From Acholeplasmatales bacterium (GTDB lineage Bacteria; Bacillota_I; Bacilli_A; Acholeplasmatales; Acholeplasmataceae), in assembly GCA_031284605.1 (NCBI GenBank), contig JAITXV010000039.1, positions 1 through 32,411 on the forward strand: a stretch of DNA of 32,411 nucleotides. The letters run 5' to 3'. The translations under genes were made by a program, and so were the position numbers. A model generated the notes under the pieces. It ran no database searches and was not told where the DNA came from. It saw nothing but the letters and a program-made list of their open reading frames with translations. This document shows, piece by piece, positions 1 to 9,571 of the stretch. Numbering within the stretch: the first letter of the stretch is position 1; the number at the start of each line of letters is the position of its first letter.

Positions 1-421
1 AAGATGAACTAGATATTTCAACAGAAGATACTAGAGCACTATTAACTAAGTAAGTTGTTTTACCTAAAATAGTTAATCCTTGATAGTGTACTATTATTTT
101 AAATTGACCTTTAGCAGAAGTAAGTCTGTCATAACCATCTATTAAAGAAGCCTCTAAAGGAATGGTTTCTCTAGTATTGTTAGAATAATCAACAATTAAA
201 TAGTTACCATTAAAATCAAATGGTTCTGAGATGTTATAAGTACTTTTAAGTGTTGGGGATGGTTCTAATAGTACTACATTAGTTACATACTTATCATCTA
301 CTGTATCATTAGGTGGGGTATTAGATTTAGTTAACCAAAGTATTAAAAATAGTGAAGCAACTAAAAACAAAAGGGTTGCTAAAATACTTGTAAATACTAC
401 TACTTTTTTATTTTTTTCCAT
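1..421 (-). CDS. Membrane-anchored protein with extracellular Ig-like region, partial (C-terminus beyond window start)
   Basis: Reverse-strand ORF open to window edge: MEKNKKVVVFTSILATLLFLVASLFLILWLTKSNTPPNDTVDDKYVTNVVLLEPSPTLKSTYNISEPFDFNGNYLIVDYSNNTRETIPLEASLIDGYDRLTSAKGQFKIIVHYQG...; AGGAG at 432-436; N-terminal TM helix. Confidence 0.75.
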   Translation of the reverse strand, partial: MEKNKKVVVFTSILATLLFLVASLFLILWLTKSNTPPNDTVDDKYVTNVVLLEPSPTLKSTYNISEPFDFNGNYLIVDYSNNTRETIPLEASLIDGYDRLTSAKGQFKIIVHYQGLTILGKTTYLVNSALVSSVEISSSS

Positions 422-691
422 ATTGTTAAATCTCCTTTTAGGACATATATGCTTTATATAAATAATTCATTAATAAATGAATTCATCTTTAATTATAACA
501 CTTTTTTAAGCATCAAATATAAAAAATATGTTATTAGTAACAATATGAAATATTGTGAAATTTTACTCACTTTTTTTGTTAATAGATATTTTGTCATAAT
601 AAAAACAAAATTATCTTATTTTTGGCATAAAATATATAACTTTAATAGATGTATAAAATGTCAAATATTAATGTATAAAAATGATATATTT

Positions 692-1894
692 TTACTTATG
701 ATACCTATTAAAATATAGCGCTAAAACTAAGTCACCTAAACCACTAATAGTTCCTTCTTTTACGTTGTTAGGATTGTTTTCATCAAACTCAAAACCATAT
801 TTTTGCATATCTTGAAATATATCTCTTAGAGTAGGATCTTGGTTAATAATATTAAGAGCATTTACATAAGCATCTGTGGTACCTCTAAATAAAGTCATAT
901 TATCATCGTATTTTAAACCTCTTGCGTCCATAGCTACGCTAATTGGTTGCCACAAACCATCGTCAGTTATAAGTATAAGTGTATATTTACTAACTAATTC
1001 ATACTGTCCTATTGCATTTTCCAAAAATACATTGATTCTAAAAGGAGTATTAGTATTAGGAGTAATAAATAAATCGATATATATATCTTCATAAGGTAAT
1101 GAATATACATAAGCAAATGGTTCATTTGGTTTAAATTCTTCATTCTTTGAATTTTTAAAACTATTTATTTTTATACTATAACCAGGTAATGAAGAGTTAA
1201 TTCTAGTTAGAGTATTTTTATCTTTTTGTAATAAACCCACAAATTGGATAAAATAATTCTCTGTATTAGATTTTACAGTTATTTTTCTAGTATCTAATAC
1301 GAAATAGAATTTTAATTCTAACTCTCCTTGTCCTTGTGGTAAAACCATTCCTGAAGAAACAGTACCTGGAACATTCAAATCTAATATATAACTAGAATTA
1401 ATAATAGTTAGTTGGTTTTGATATCCAATTAGGATATCAGTAATACCAACTGTAGAAGGAGTAATATTAGTTCCAGATAAAGCAGGAACGTTAGAAGTTT
1501 CGCCTATTTGAATATATGCTTCATCATAAAAATAATATGATGAAATTTTAAAATAAGAATCTACTACTATCTTTTCAAAATTAGCTACTAAAGTCACTTC
1601 ACCTTTAGGAATAGTAAATTTCATATTAGAAATACTAATTAGTGCTGAAGGATTAGAAGTTAGATATGCAGAAAAACTATTTAGTGAATAACCAAAAATA
1701 GGAATAATTTCAAATGTTACTACTTCTCCTTCATAACCACCTAACACTTCTTCTCCATTTATGGTTAGAGTAACTTTACCATAAAGAACTCTAGATGTAT
1801 CAATAAAATATTTCAATTTTGGCTCTTTTTTAGTACAACTTGCTACTGTAAAAGAGAACATTATAACTAATAATACAAATATAAACTTTTTCAT
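692..1894 (-). CDS. Putative secreted lipoprotein (lipobox VASC), 400 aa
   Basis: ORF with MKKFIFVLLVIMFSFTVASC signal peptide and lipobox; N-terminal beta-rich repeat-like region. Confidence 0.85.
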   Translation of the reverse strand: MKKFIFVLLVIMFSFTVASCTKKEPKLKYFIDTSRVLYGKVTLTINGEEVLGGYEGEVVTFEIIPIFGYSLNSFSAYLTSNPSALISISNMKFTIPKGEVTLVANFEKIVVDSYFKISSYYFYDEAYIQIGETSNVPALSGTNITPSTVGITDILIGYQNQLTIINSSYILDLNVPGTVSSGMVLPQGQGELELKFYFVLDTRKITVKSNTENYFIQFVGLLQKDKNTLTRINSSLPGYSIKINSFKNSKNEEFKPNEPFAYVYSLPYEDIYIDLFITPNTNTPFRINVFLENAIGQYELVSKYTLILITDDGLWQPISVAMDARGLKYDDNMTLFRGTTDAYVNALNIINQDPTLRDIFQDMQKYGFEFDENNPNNVKEGTISGLGDLVLALYFNRYHK

Positions 1895-2134
1895 AATATT
1901 AATTATACTCTTTTTTTATGAATTTTATTTTTATTAGTTACTATATTGTACAAGCGCTAATTAGTATTTTAGATAATATAGTAGGTAATAACACTAGAAA
2001 TATAAGTTATTTTTGATTTAAAAAGCAATTGAAAACCTGCATTGGCTACTTATTTTAATATAGTAGATTTGAAATATTAATTATAATGAAATAAATGTTG
2101 GTTTTATTTAAAAAATAATAAATTTTTTTTAATA

Positions 2135-3435
2135 TTAAGTTTTTAATAAAAAATCTACTAAACTAATAACAATAATACCTTCAATATTGGTGTTAAAATA
2201 ATTGTTGTAACATACTAAATATTTAGGATAATTATCTTTTATTTCTTTAAGTGGTGTAAGCTCTCTAGATAGCACAGTCTCTAAAGAAACATCAAGACTA
2301 ACTTGGATATAGATTTTATTGTCATTTTTTTGTGCAATAAAATCTATTTCTTTTTCATTTAACTTACCCGTGTATACTTTGTATCCTCTAGATATTAATT
2401 CATTAAAAACTACATTTTCTATAATGGCACCCTTGTTTACTTTTGATATATCCCTAAAAACGTAAGCTAGCGAATGATCGCTTAAATAATATTTATCATT
2501 TGATTCAAACAATTTTTTACCTTTAATATCATATCTAGATACTTTTTTAATAATATAAGCGGCTTCTAAAAAGTGGATATATTTACTAATAGTATCAAGG
2601 TTTGACTCTATTTTATTTTTATCTCCACCGCTTATATATTTTGAAATTTTTCTAAGTGTAGTAAGAGAACCAATATTATCAAAAAAATAGGTTGTGATAC
2701 CTTCTAATAAAACTATATTTTTAATGTTATTACAAGAAAGTACATCTTTTAAAACAATAGACGAGTTTATATCATACACAATTTTAGAAGCGATTTCATA
2801 ATTAAATGACTCAGCAGCTACAAATGGAAATCCTCCAAGTATTAAATAGTCATCAAGATAGGTTTTTTCGAAGATTGGTAAATCCCAAGAAGTACTTAAT
2901 TGATTGTTGTCAAATGTTTTAAAAGGAATAGAGTTTAGATATTGTCCATAATATAGTGGAGGTATTTTATATTTTATTCTAAAAGACACAAACTCTTTAT
3001 AAGAAAGAGGGTTTATTTGAAATTGTACATATCTTCTGGCTAAATTTGTAGATAGTTCACTAGATAATAACTTTGAATTAGAGCCAGTAATATAAATATC
3101 TGTGTTTCTAAGTCTTAATGAATTTATGACCAATTCCCAAGAAGCAATATATTGTATTTCATCAAAAAAAAGATAGTATTTCTTATCGTCTATCATTTTG
3201 GATACAATGTAATCATTTAAATTGGTGTATGATTTAATAAATTTAAAATCAATATCTTCAAAATTTATGAATACTACGTGCTTTGTATCAGAAAACTTTA
3301 ATACCATATCTTTAATGATTTTTAAAATTTCACTTTTCCTGATCTTCTTATTACTGTGATAATTTTGATAACATCTTTATTGATAAAATTTTTTATAAAA
3401 TCTGTATAAATTTTTCTTTCAATCGGTAGTTTCAT
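2135..3435 (-). pseudogene. AAA ATPase of DUF4143 type, frameshifted in Walker A
   Basis: N-terminal frame from ATG at 3435 reads MKLPIERKIYTDFIKNFINKDVIKIITVIRRSGKVKF*; the ORF 2135..3307 continues in the -1 frame (…SEILKIIKDMVLKFSDTKHVVFINFED…YYLFFDEIQ…ITGSNSKLLSSE…). One extra A in the run at 3334-3337, or a -1 slip, gives RRSGKSEILK. Confidence 0.8.
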
Positions 3436-3485
3436 ACTTTTCTCCTTCTTTTGTTAACTACATATATCATAAATATATAAGTTTT

Positions 3486-3547
3486 GTAGTTGCAAGTGAT
3501 ACAAATATTATAATATTAGTATTTTTGTTGTCGCAAGTGATACAAAT
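3486..3547. repeat. Pair of 21-bp direct repeats (19/21 identical), 41-bp period, upstream of the DUF4143 gene
   Basis: gtagttgcaagtgatacaaat (3486-3506) and gttgtcgcaagtgatacaaat (3527-3547). Confidence 0.85.
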
Positions 3548-3578
3548 TTAGTAATTAAAAACTTCATAATAAAATCAT

Positions 3579-3600
3579 ATATGCCTTTTCAAAGGCATAT
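3579..3600. other. Perfect inverted repeat / hairpin, possible terminator of the 3743..4528 gene
   Basis: atatgccttt-tc-aaaggcatat; T-run after the stem is weak. Confidence 0.5.
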
Positions 3601-3742
3601 TATCATATAAATGCTATTAACATTATTATTTTATTTTTTTCTTTTTAAAATCATCAACAACTACTTCTAGAGTTACATCATATCAATAAAAGTGTGTTGA
3701 TCTTGATTTTATTTGAATACTACTATAATTTTAATATATTAA

Positions 3743-4528
3743 CTATTTTTTATTTTTTGCTTCTTTCTTGTCTTTTATAAATTGTTTCTTCTCTTCATCA
3801 ATTTTAATTTTTCTTTCAGTTAGTATCTCAGAAATTTTGTCATAATCTTCTGGTTTTATAATATTAGCTTGAGAATAAGTTACAATATTAGTTTCAGGAT
3901 CGCTAAATTCATCTATTATTATTTCGTCGCCTACTTTCATTTCATCAAGTACTTCATTAGAAATTGAAGAAATATCAATATCAAATTCTACTTCTTTTCC
4001 AGATTTTAAAATACCTATTCCTTTTAATTGTTCACCCATATTAGAAGTATAATAAACAAATTCTTTAAATTCAACTATAATTGGTTTAGAATTGCTAAGA
4101 TAGTATTCTTCTAAGCTATGCTGATTATTATTGAACTCTTCAATTATTTCATCTTCCTCTTTCTTTTCTTGAACATATTTGATTCCTCTTTTATGGTTAT
4201 TAACAAGTTTTATTTTATAGTCCTGATATAACTTATAGTCTTCACTAGATAAACAATTTTTTACATCTAAAGCATACAAAACAAAACCTGAATCTAAATC
4301 TTTAGTTGCATCTAAGTTTATTATATCTCCGTCTTTTAATTTTATTAAGATATCTTTCGGAACAAATTTAATATCAAAAATAACTTCTTCACTATTATCT
4401 AATAATAATGCTTTTCCTTTACTGACTACTGAAAAACTATCAATAGTACAGGTCAAGTCAATAAATTTAGCTTGAACTAGAAATTCTTCTATACCATCAT
4501 TTTTAACTGTATTTTGCTTATTATTCAT
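3743..4528 (-). CDS. Hypothetical protein with two tandem homologous domains, 261 aa
   Basis: ORF; internally repeated pattern (…VIFDIKFVPKDILIKLKDGDIINLD… / …VEFDIDISSISNEVLDEMKVGDEIIID…). Confidence 0.75.
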   Translation of the reverse strand: MNNKQNTVKNDGIEEFLVQAKFIDLTCTIDSFSVVSKGKALLLDNSEEVIFDIKFVPKDILIKLKDGDIINLDATKDLDSGFVLYALDVKNCLSSEDYKLYQDYKIKLVNNHKRGIKYVQEKKEEDEIIEEFNNNQHSLEEYYLSNSKPIIVEFKEFVYYTSNMGEQLKGIGILKSGKEVEFDIDISSISNEVLDEMKVGDEIIIDEFSDPETNIVTYSQANIIKPEDYDKISEILTERKIKIDEEKKQFIKDKKEAKNKK

Positions 4529-4660
4529 TAGTTATCACTCCTTTAATACATATTTGAATTTATAATTACTTAAATTATATCACGAAGATATGTTTTATAA
4601 CATATAAGTTAGATATTTTATTATATTTAATTTTAACTTTAGTACTTCTTCTAGAACTTC

Positions 4661-4738
4661 CTAGCCCTCTCTTATAAAATTATTGTCAATTTGTTTATAT
4701 TTGCCTTTATAAAATAAATTGTTAGAACTACTTTCCAT
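4661..4738 (-). CDS. Possible 25-aa small ORF overlapping nothing but following the methyltransferase stop; perhaps a gene remnant
   Basis: ATG at 4738 after GTGAGG; MESSSNNLFYKGKYKQIDNNFIREG* followed by in-frame open sequence after TAG. Confidence 0.3.
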   Translation of the reverse strand: MESSSNNLFYKGKYKQIDNNFIREG

Positions 4739-4747
4739 TATGGTGCC

Positions 4748-6031
4748 TCACTTTTTGTAAATTTTGAATGAATAATCGATATTTCTATTGTAACAAAATG
4801 TTTTTAATCTGTGTGAGAGAATATTTATTAAATTTGGTTTTATTCCAATCTCTATACATTTTTTATATACTTTTGTCTTTTTACAAATTTCCTCATCTAT
4901 TTGAATCAATGCAACGCTTAAATTTAGATCTAAATCATTATTTAATTCTAACACTGCTTGACCAGTAGTTCCTGATCCAGCAAAATAGTCTAAGATAATA
5001 TCATCTTTTTTAGCTACTAGTCTTATAAAATATTTAATCATATCTACTGGTTTTGGAGTATCAAACAATCCATCTATGCCTAACTTTTTTAAATCATTCG
5101 TACCAAATCTAGAATAAAAATTAAGCATTGAAGGAGCATTATCTTCACTTTCTTCAAGATAAGTTACGGAGTATGGTCTTCCGTCTTTATATACTAATCT
5201 ATTATTGTTAAATAGTTCTAGAAACTTAGAATCACTAGACCATCCTCTTGAATGCAAAGGTTCTAAATGTAATCCAATTGATGGTATATCAACAGTTCTT
5301 GGATTACCAGGAGTAGATAAATCTTTAGCGAAATATATTTTTCCATCTTCACTTAGATTATTATAATTTATTAACCAAGTAATTCCATATTCTTCACAAT
5401 ATTTTTTTACTAATTCTTTTAAATATTTACTCGCTGCATTATATCCATTTTTCTCAAGACATATTTTTACATCTGAATATAGTTTTTTTATCATATTAGC
5501 ATCTGAAGGAATATCCATTCTTGATATTTTAAATTGATTAACTTTTTTAATGTTTTTTGCGTAACAAACCACATATTCATGAACAACATTTATAAGTTTA
5601 GTGTTGCTTCTCTGTGATTGTTTAGTAATGAAAGTTCCTATAAAATTATTTTTACCAAATATTTTGTCACAAATAATTTTTAGGTTAGCATATTCGTTGT
5701 CGTCAATACTAATAAAAATACAACCTCTTTCAAGCATCAAGCTGTAGCTAGCTAAGATTCTTTTTTCCATAAAATCATTCCACTCTTCACTTTTCATACT
5801 ATCATTATACGAAAAATTATTAAAAGTATTATATGGAGGATCTATATAGATAAAAGAAACAGAATTTTTATAGGCATTTAAAAAAAATAAATCAGACATT
5901 ATATCTAAATTATCTCCTACAAAAATATTGTTATTTTTAATATTTATTTTTTTAGCAGTCAAAAAAGAATCAAATATTGAATTTTTGTTTGCGGTAGTAT
6001 TAAATTGAAAATGTGGTACTTGATTATCCAT
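4748..6031 (-). CDS. Site-specific adenine DNA methyltransferase (beta-class, type III Mod-like), 427 aa
   Basis: DPPY motif (FIYIDPPYNTFNNFSYND) precedes FxGxG motif (ILDYFAGSGTTGQAVLELN). Confidence 0.92.
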   Translation of the reverse strand: MDNQVPHFQFNTTANKNSIFDSFLTAKKINIKNNNIFVGDNLDIMSDLFFLNAYKNSVSFIYIDPPYNTFNNFSYNDSMKSEEWNDFMEKRILASYSLMLERGCIFISIDDNEYANLKIICDKIFGKNNFIGTFITKQSQRSNTKLINVVHEYVVCYAKNIKKVNQFKISRMDIPSDANMIKKLYSDVKICLEKNGYNAASKYLKELVKKYCEEYGITWLINYNNLSEDGKIYFAKDLSTPGNPRTVDIPSIGLHLEPLHSRGWSSDSKFLELFNNNRLVYKDGRPYSVTYLEESEDNAPSMLNFYSRFGTNDLKKLGIDGLFDTPKPVDMIKYFIRLVAKKDDIILDYFAGSGTTGQAVLELNNDLDLNLSVALIQIDEEICKKTKVYKKCIEIGIKPNLINILSHRLKTFCYNRNIDYSFKIYKK

Positions 6032-6436
6032 TTATCTCCTTTTTCTTCTCTTTATATAGTGTTTTAACTGTTAACTATGTGTGCTATAAATATACCTATA
6101 CGTATGCTATATTAATATATAAAAACTATATTTATTATAACATTTTTTAAATCAACGAGGTACGACAAACGCACACTCTTTTTTTACAAACCATTAGATT
6201 TTATAGTATTTTTCTATGTTTTACAAAAATATGTAGCAACTTTATATAGTAAAACATTTTTATAGTCTTTTAAGATATCGTAACTATCACATAGTATTTT
6301 GGTTTTAAAAAAAATATCCAAATATGAAAAATTAATATTACTACCATTTTTAAATCATAAAAGAAGGTATTTATATGTAAATACTATAAAATATTATATA
6401 ATAATATAGACTTTATGAAAAAGGATACTAAATAAT

Positions 6437-8839
6437 ATGGATTATGATTTTAAGAAAATTGAACTTTACTGGCAAAAACATTGGATAGATAACAAACTAT
6501 TTAAAACTCAAGATGAGAGTTTTAAACCTAAATACTACGTAATGGATATGTTTCCATATCCAAGCGCAGCAGGACTACATGTAGGGCATATAGAAGGTTA
6601 CACAGCTACAGATGCAGTTAGTCGTTTTAAACGTATGCAAGGTTATAACGTATTGCACCCAATGGGGTGGGATGCATTTGGTTTACCTGCTGAGCAGTAT
6701 GCATTAAAGACTGGTAAAGATCCTAGAGAGTTTACTTATAAAAATATATCTAACTTTAAAAGACAAATAATAGCCTCAGGAAAAGGAGTAGATTGGGATA
6801 GAGAATTAGCTACAGCAGACAAAGAATATTACAAATGGACACAATGGATATTTAAAAAACTATATGAAAAAGGATTAGCTGTATTAAAAGATGTTGAAGT
6901 TAACTTTTGTCCTGAATTAGGTACAGTATTAGCTAATGATGAAATAGTATTAAAAGATGGTCATATGTATTCAGAAATAGGATCTTTCCCTGTAGTTAAA
7001 AAACTACTAAAACAGTGGGTATTATTAATTACTAAGTATGCAAATAGATTATTAGAAGATTTAGATTTGCTTGATTGGTCTGATAACTTAAAAGAGATGC
7101 AAAGAAATTGGATAGGAAAAAGTGAAGGAGCGATTGTTAAATTTAGGCTTGAAGGAACTTCTAATTATTTTGAATGTTTTACTACTAGACCTGATACTTT
7201 ATACGGAGCTACTTACTGTGTACTTGCTCCTGAACATAAAGAAGTTTTGAATATTACAAAAGAAGAAGAATATAATAGTGTTATAAAATATATTAAAGCT
7301 ACTAAAGAAAAAAGTGAATTAGATAGATTAAGTGATAAAAAGAAAACAGGTGTATTTACTGGTGCTTACGCAGTTAATCCAATTAATAATGCACTGATTC
7401 CAATATGGATTGCGGACTACGTATTACCTAATTATGGAACTGGTGCTATAATGGCTGTTCCTGCTCATGATACTAGAGATTATGAATTTGCGTGTGAAAT
7501 GGGTCTTGATATTATCGAAGTAATAAAAAATGAAGATGGTGATATAGCTAGTGATGGAATCCATTATAACTCAGGAATAATAAATGGGTTGTATACTAAA
7601 GAAGCTAAAAAGAAAATAATAGATTATCTTGCAAGTAATAGTTTAGGATATGAACATACTACATACAAAATGAGAGATTGGGTTTTCTCACGCCAAAGAT
7701 ATTGGGGTGAACCATTCCCTGTGGTATTTACTAAGAATAATATAGTTCATTTATTACAAGATGATGAATTGCCACTAGATTTACCAATTATAGAAAATAT
7801 GAGACCTTCTGGAGATGGAAGAAGCCCTTTAGCTAATGCCAAACAATGGTTAAACTATGATAAGAATGGGATTAAAGGTATTAGAGATACCAATACAATG
7901 CCACAGCTTGCTGGAAGCTGTTGGTATTATATTGGATATCTACTTAAAAATAATCTAGGATATATTCCACTTGATAGTAAAGAAGCTAAGAAAGTTTTAG
8001 ACAAATGGCTACCTGTAGATTTATATATAGGAGGCACTGAACATGCTGTAGGGCATTTATTATATTCAAGATTTTGGCATAAATTCTTTTATGATTTAGG
8101 ATATGTATCTAGTAAAGAACCATTTAAGAAATTATTCAACCAAGGAATGATATTAGGACCAGATTCTAAAAAGATGAGTAAAAGTAAAGGAAATGTTATT
8201 AATCCAGATGATGTAATAAAAGAACATGGTGCTGATACTTTAAGATTATATGAAATGTTTATGGGTCCGTTAGATCAAGAAAAACCATGGAGTGTAGATA
8301 CAGTAGCATCTAGTAAGAAATGGTTAGAAAGAGTTATTAGGATGTATGATTTTGAGATGACCCAAAGTAATGTAGATGAACTTAATTTTGTATATAATCA
8401 AACAGTTAAAAAAGTAACTGAGGATTATGAAAATCTAAAGTTTAATACAGCTATTAGTCAAATGATGATATTTGTAAACGAAGTTTACAAAGTTAAGAAA
8501 ATATCATTATCTCAAGCAAGAAACTTTTTAAAATTATTAAATCCATTGTGTCCTCATTTAACTGAAGAAATAAATAAAAAAATCTTAAAACAACATGAGG
8601 AGTTAGTATATTCTGAATGGCCAACATTTGATAATAAACATTTAATCTTAGATGAAATGGAAGTAGTTATTCAAGTTAATGGTAAGATAAGAGCTAAGAT
8701 AAATGTTAGTGCTAATATTACAGAAGTAGAGTTAAGAGAAAAAGCTTTACAAGAAGAAAATGTAATTAAGTTTTTAGAAGGTAGTGAGATTAAGAAGTTT
8801 ATTGTTATTAAAAATAAAATTATTAATATAGTAATATAA
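6437..8839 (+). CDS. leuS: Leucyl-tRNA synthetase
   Basis: HIGH-type motif ([21 protein letters not shown]), editing domain ([19 protein letters not shown]), KMSKSKGNV. Confidence 0.98.
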   Translation: MDYDFKKIELYWQKHWIDNKLFKTQDESFKPKYYVMDMFPYPSAAGLHVGHIEGYTATDAVSRFKRMQGYNVLHPMGWDAFGLPAEQYALKTGKDPREFTYKNISNFKRQIIASGKGVDWDRELATADKEYYKWTQWIFKKLYEKGLAVLKDVEVNFCPELGTVLANDEIVLKDGHMYSEIGSFPVVKKLLKQWVLLITKYANRLLEDLDLLDWSDNLKEMQRNWIGKSEGAIVKFRLEGTSNYFECFTTRPDTLYGATYCVLAPEHKEVLNITKEEEYNSVIKYIKATKEKSELDRLSDKKKTGVFTGAYAVNPINNALIPIWIADYVLPNYGTGAIMAVPAHDTRDYEFACEMGLDIIEVIKNEDGDIASDGIHYNSGIINGLYTKEAKKKIIDYLASNSLGYEHTTYKMRDWVFSRQRYWGEPFPVVFTKNNIVHLLQDDELPLDLPIIENMRPSGDGRSPLANAKQWLNYDKNGIKGIRDTNTMPQLAGSCWYYIGYLLKNNLGYIPLDSKEAKKVLDKWLPVDLYIGGTEHAVGHLLYSRFWHKFFYDLGYVSSKEPFKKLFNQGMILGPDSKKMSKSKGNVINPDDVIKEHGADTLRLYEMFMGPLDQEKPWSVDTVASSKKWLERVIRMYDFEMTQSNVDELNFVYNQTVKKVTEDYENLKFNTAISQMMIFVNEVYKVKKISLSQARNFLKLLNPLCPHLTEEINKKILKQHEELVYSEWPTFDNKHLILDEMEVVIQVNGKIRAKINVSANITEVELREKALQEENVIKFLEGSEIKKFIVIKNKIINIVI

Positions 8840-9540
8840 TGATAAGCACTTATATTAAAAGTATAGACACAAAAATATACACCCAAATATTTAATGAAAA
8901 CAAAGAACAAGTTCTTTGTTTTTTACATGGAAATGGTGAAAGCGGTGAATATTTTTATAATCTATTGCCTTATTTTAGTGAATATAAAATTATTTTAATA
9001 GATACTAGAAATCACAATAAAAGTGATAAAGTAGATGGTTATCTAGATTTTAAAACTATAGCTGCAGATTTTATAAACGTAATAAACTATTTAAATATTA
9101 AAAAATGTGACATCATTGGCTATTCAGATGGTGGTAATACTATATTAGAATTACTAAAAAATAGATGCGATATTATAAACAAAGCTGTTCTTATTTCTCC
9201 TAACTTAAGTCCTAAATATTTGCATGCCTTCTTACGTATAAAACTTTATTTATATGAAGCGGGTTTATTACTAAAGAAAAAAGATGATTTAATAAAGAAT
9301 AAAATTATACTAGCTAATCTAATGTTAAAAGAACCTAATTTTAAATATAGTGATTTTGAAAATATTAATACTAATTCTATTATTTTAAGTGCACAAAAAG
9401 ATGTTGTTAGCATAAAGCACTTAGATATATTAGCTAATATATTAAATATTAAGCATATTAATATCAAAAAATCAACTCACGCTAATATTTGTTATAATAG
9501 CGAAGCTATTGATATAATTACTAATTTTCTTAATAATTAG
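8839..9540 (+). CDS. Alpha/beta hydrolase
   Basis: CFLHGNGESGEYFYNLLPYF, GYSDGG nucleophile elbow; start overlaps leuS stop (TAATG at 8837-8841). Confidence 0.88.
   Translation: MISTYIKSIDTKIYTQIFNENKEQVLCFLHGNGESGEYFYNLLPYFSEYKIILIDTRNHNKSDKVDGYLDFKTIAADFINVINYLNIKKCDIIGYSDGGNTILELLKNRCDIINKAVLISPNLSPKYLHAFLRIKLYLYEAGLLLKKKDDLIKNKIILANLMLKEPNFKYSDFENINTNSIILSAQKDVVSIKHLDILANILNIKHINIKKSTHANICYNSEAIDIITNFLNN
8897..8924 (+). terminator. Terminator-like hairpin within the 5' coding region of the hydrolase, just downstream of leuS
   Basis: aaaacaaagaac-aa-gttctttgtttt followed by tt; six consecutive T at 8919-8924. Confidence 0.5.
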
Positions 9541-9542
9541 TA

Positions 9543-9571
9543 ATTATTAAAATTATTTTAATTTTAATAAT
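9543..9571. terminator. Bidirectional AT-only hairpin between convergent genes
   Basis: attattaaaatt-atttt-aattttaataat, perfect 12-bp stem; overlaps stop codon of the 9553..10842 gene. Confidence 0.6.

Noticed and set aside
449-718. 89-aa + strand ORF
   Set aside because: Low-complexity, AT-driven translation (N/I/K/Y/F rich), no clear RBS or family features, in an intergenic gap.
3610-3735. Minus-strand frame reading …KSRSTHFY*YDVTLEVVVDDFKKKKIK*, open if TGA were Trp
   Set aside because: Genuine genes here end with TGA and use TGG for Trp, so recoding is unsupported; at best a tiny gene remnant.
6040-6436. T-box leader before leuS
   Set aside because: No recognisable T-box sequence or terminator/antiterminator pair found by eye.
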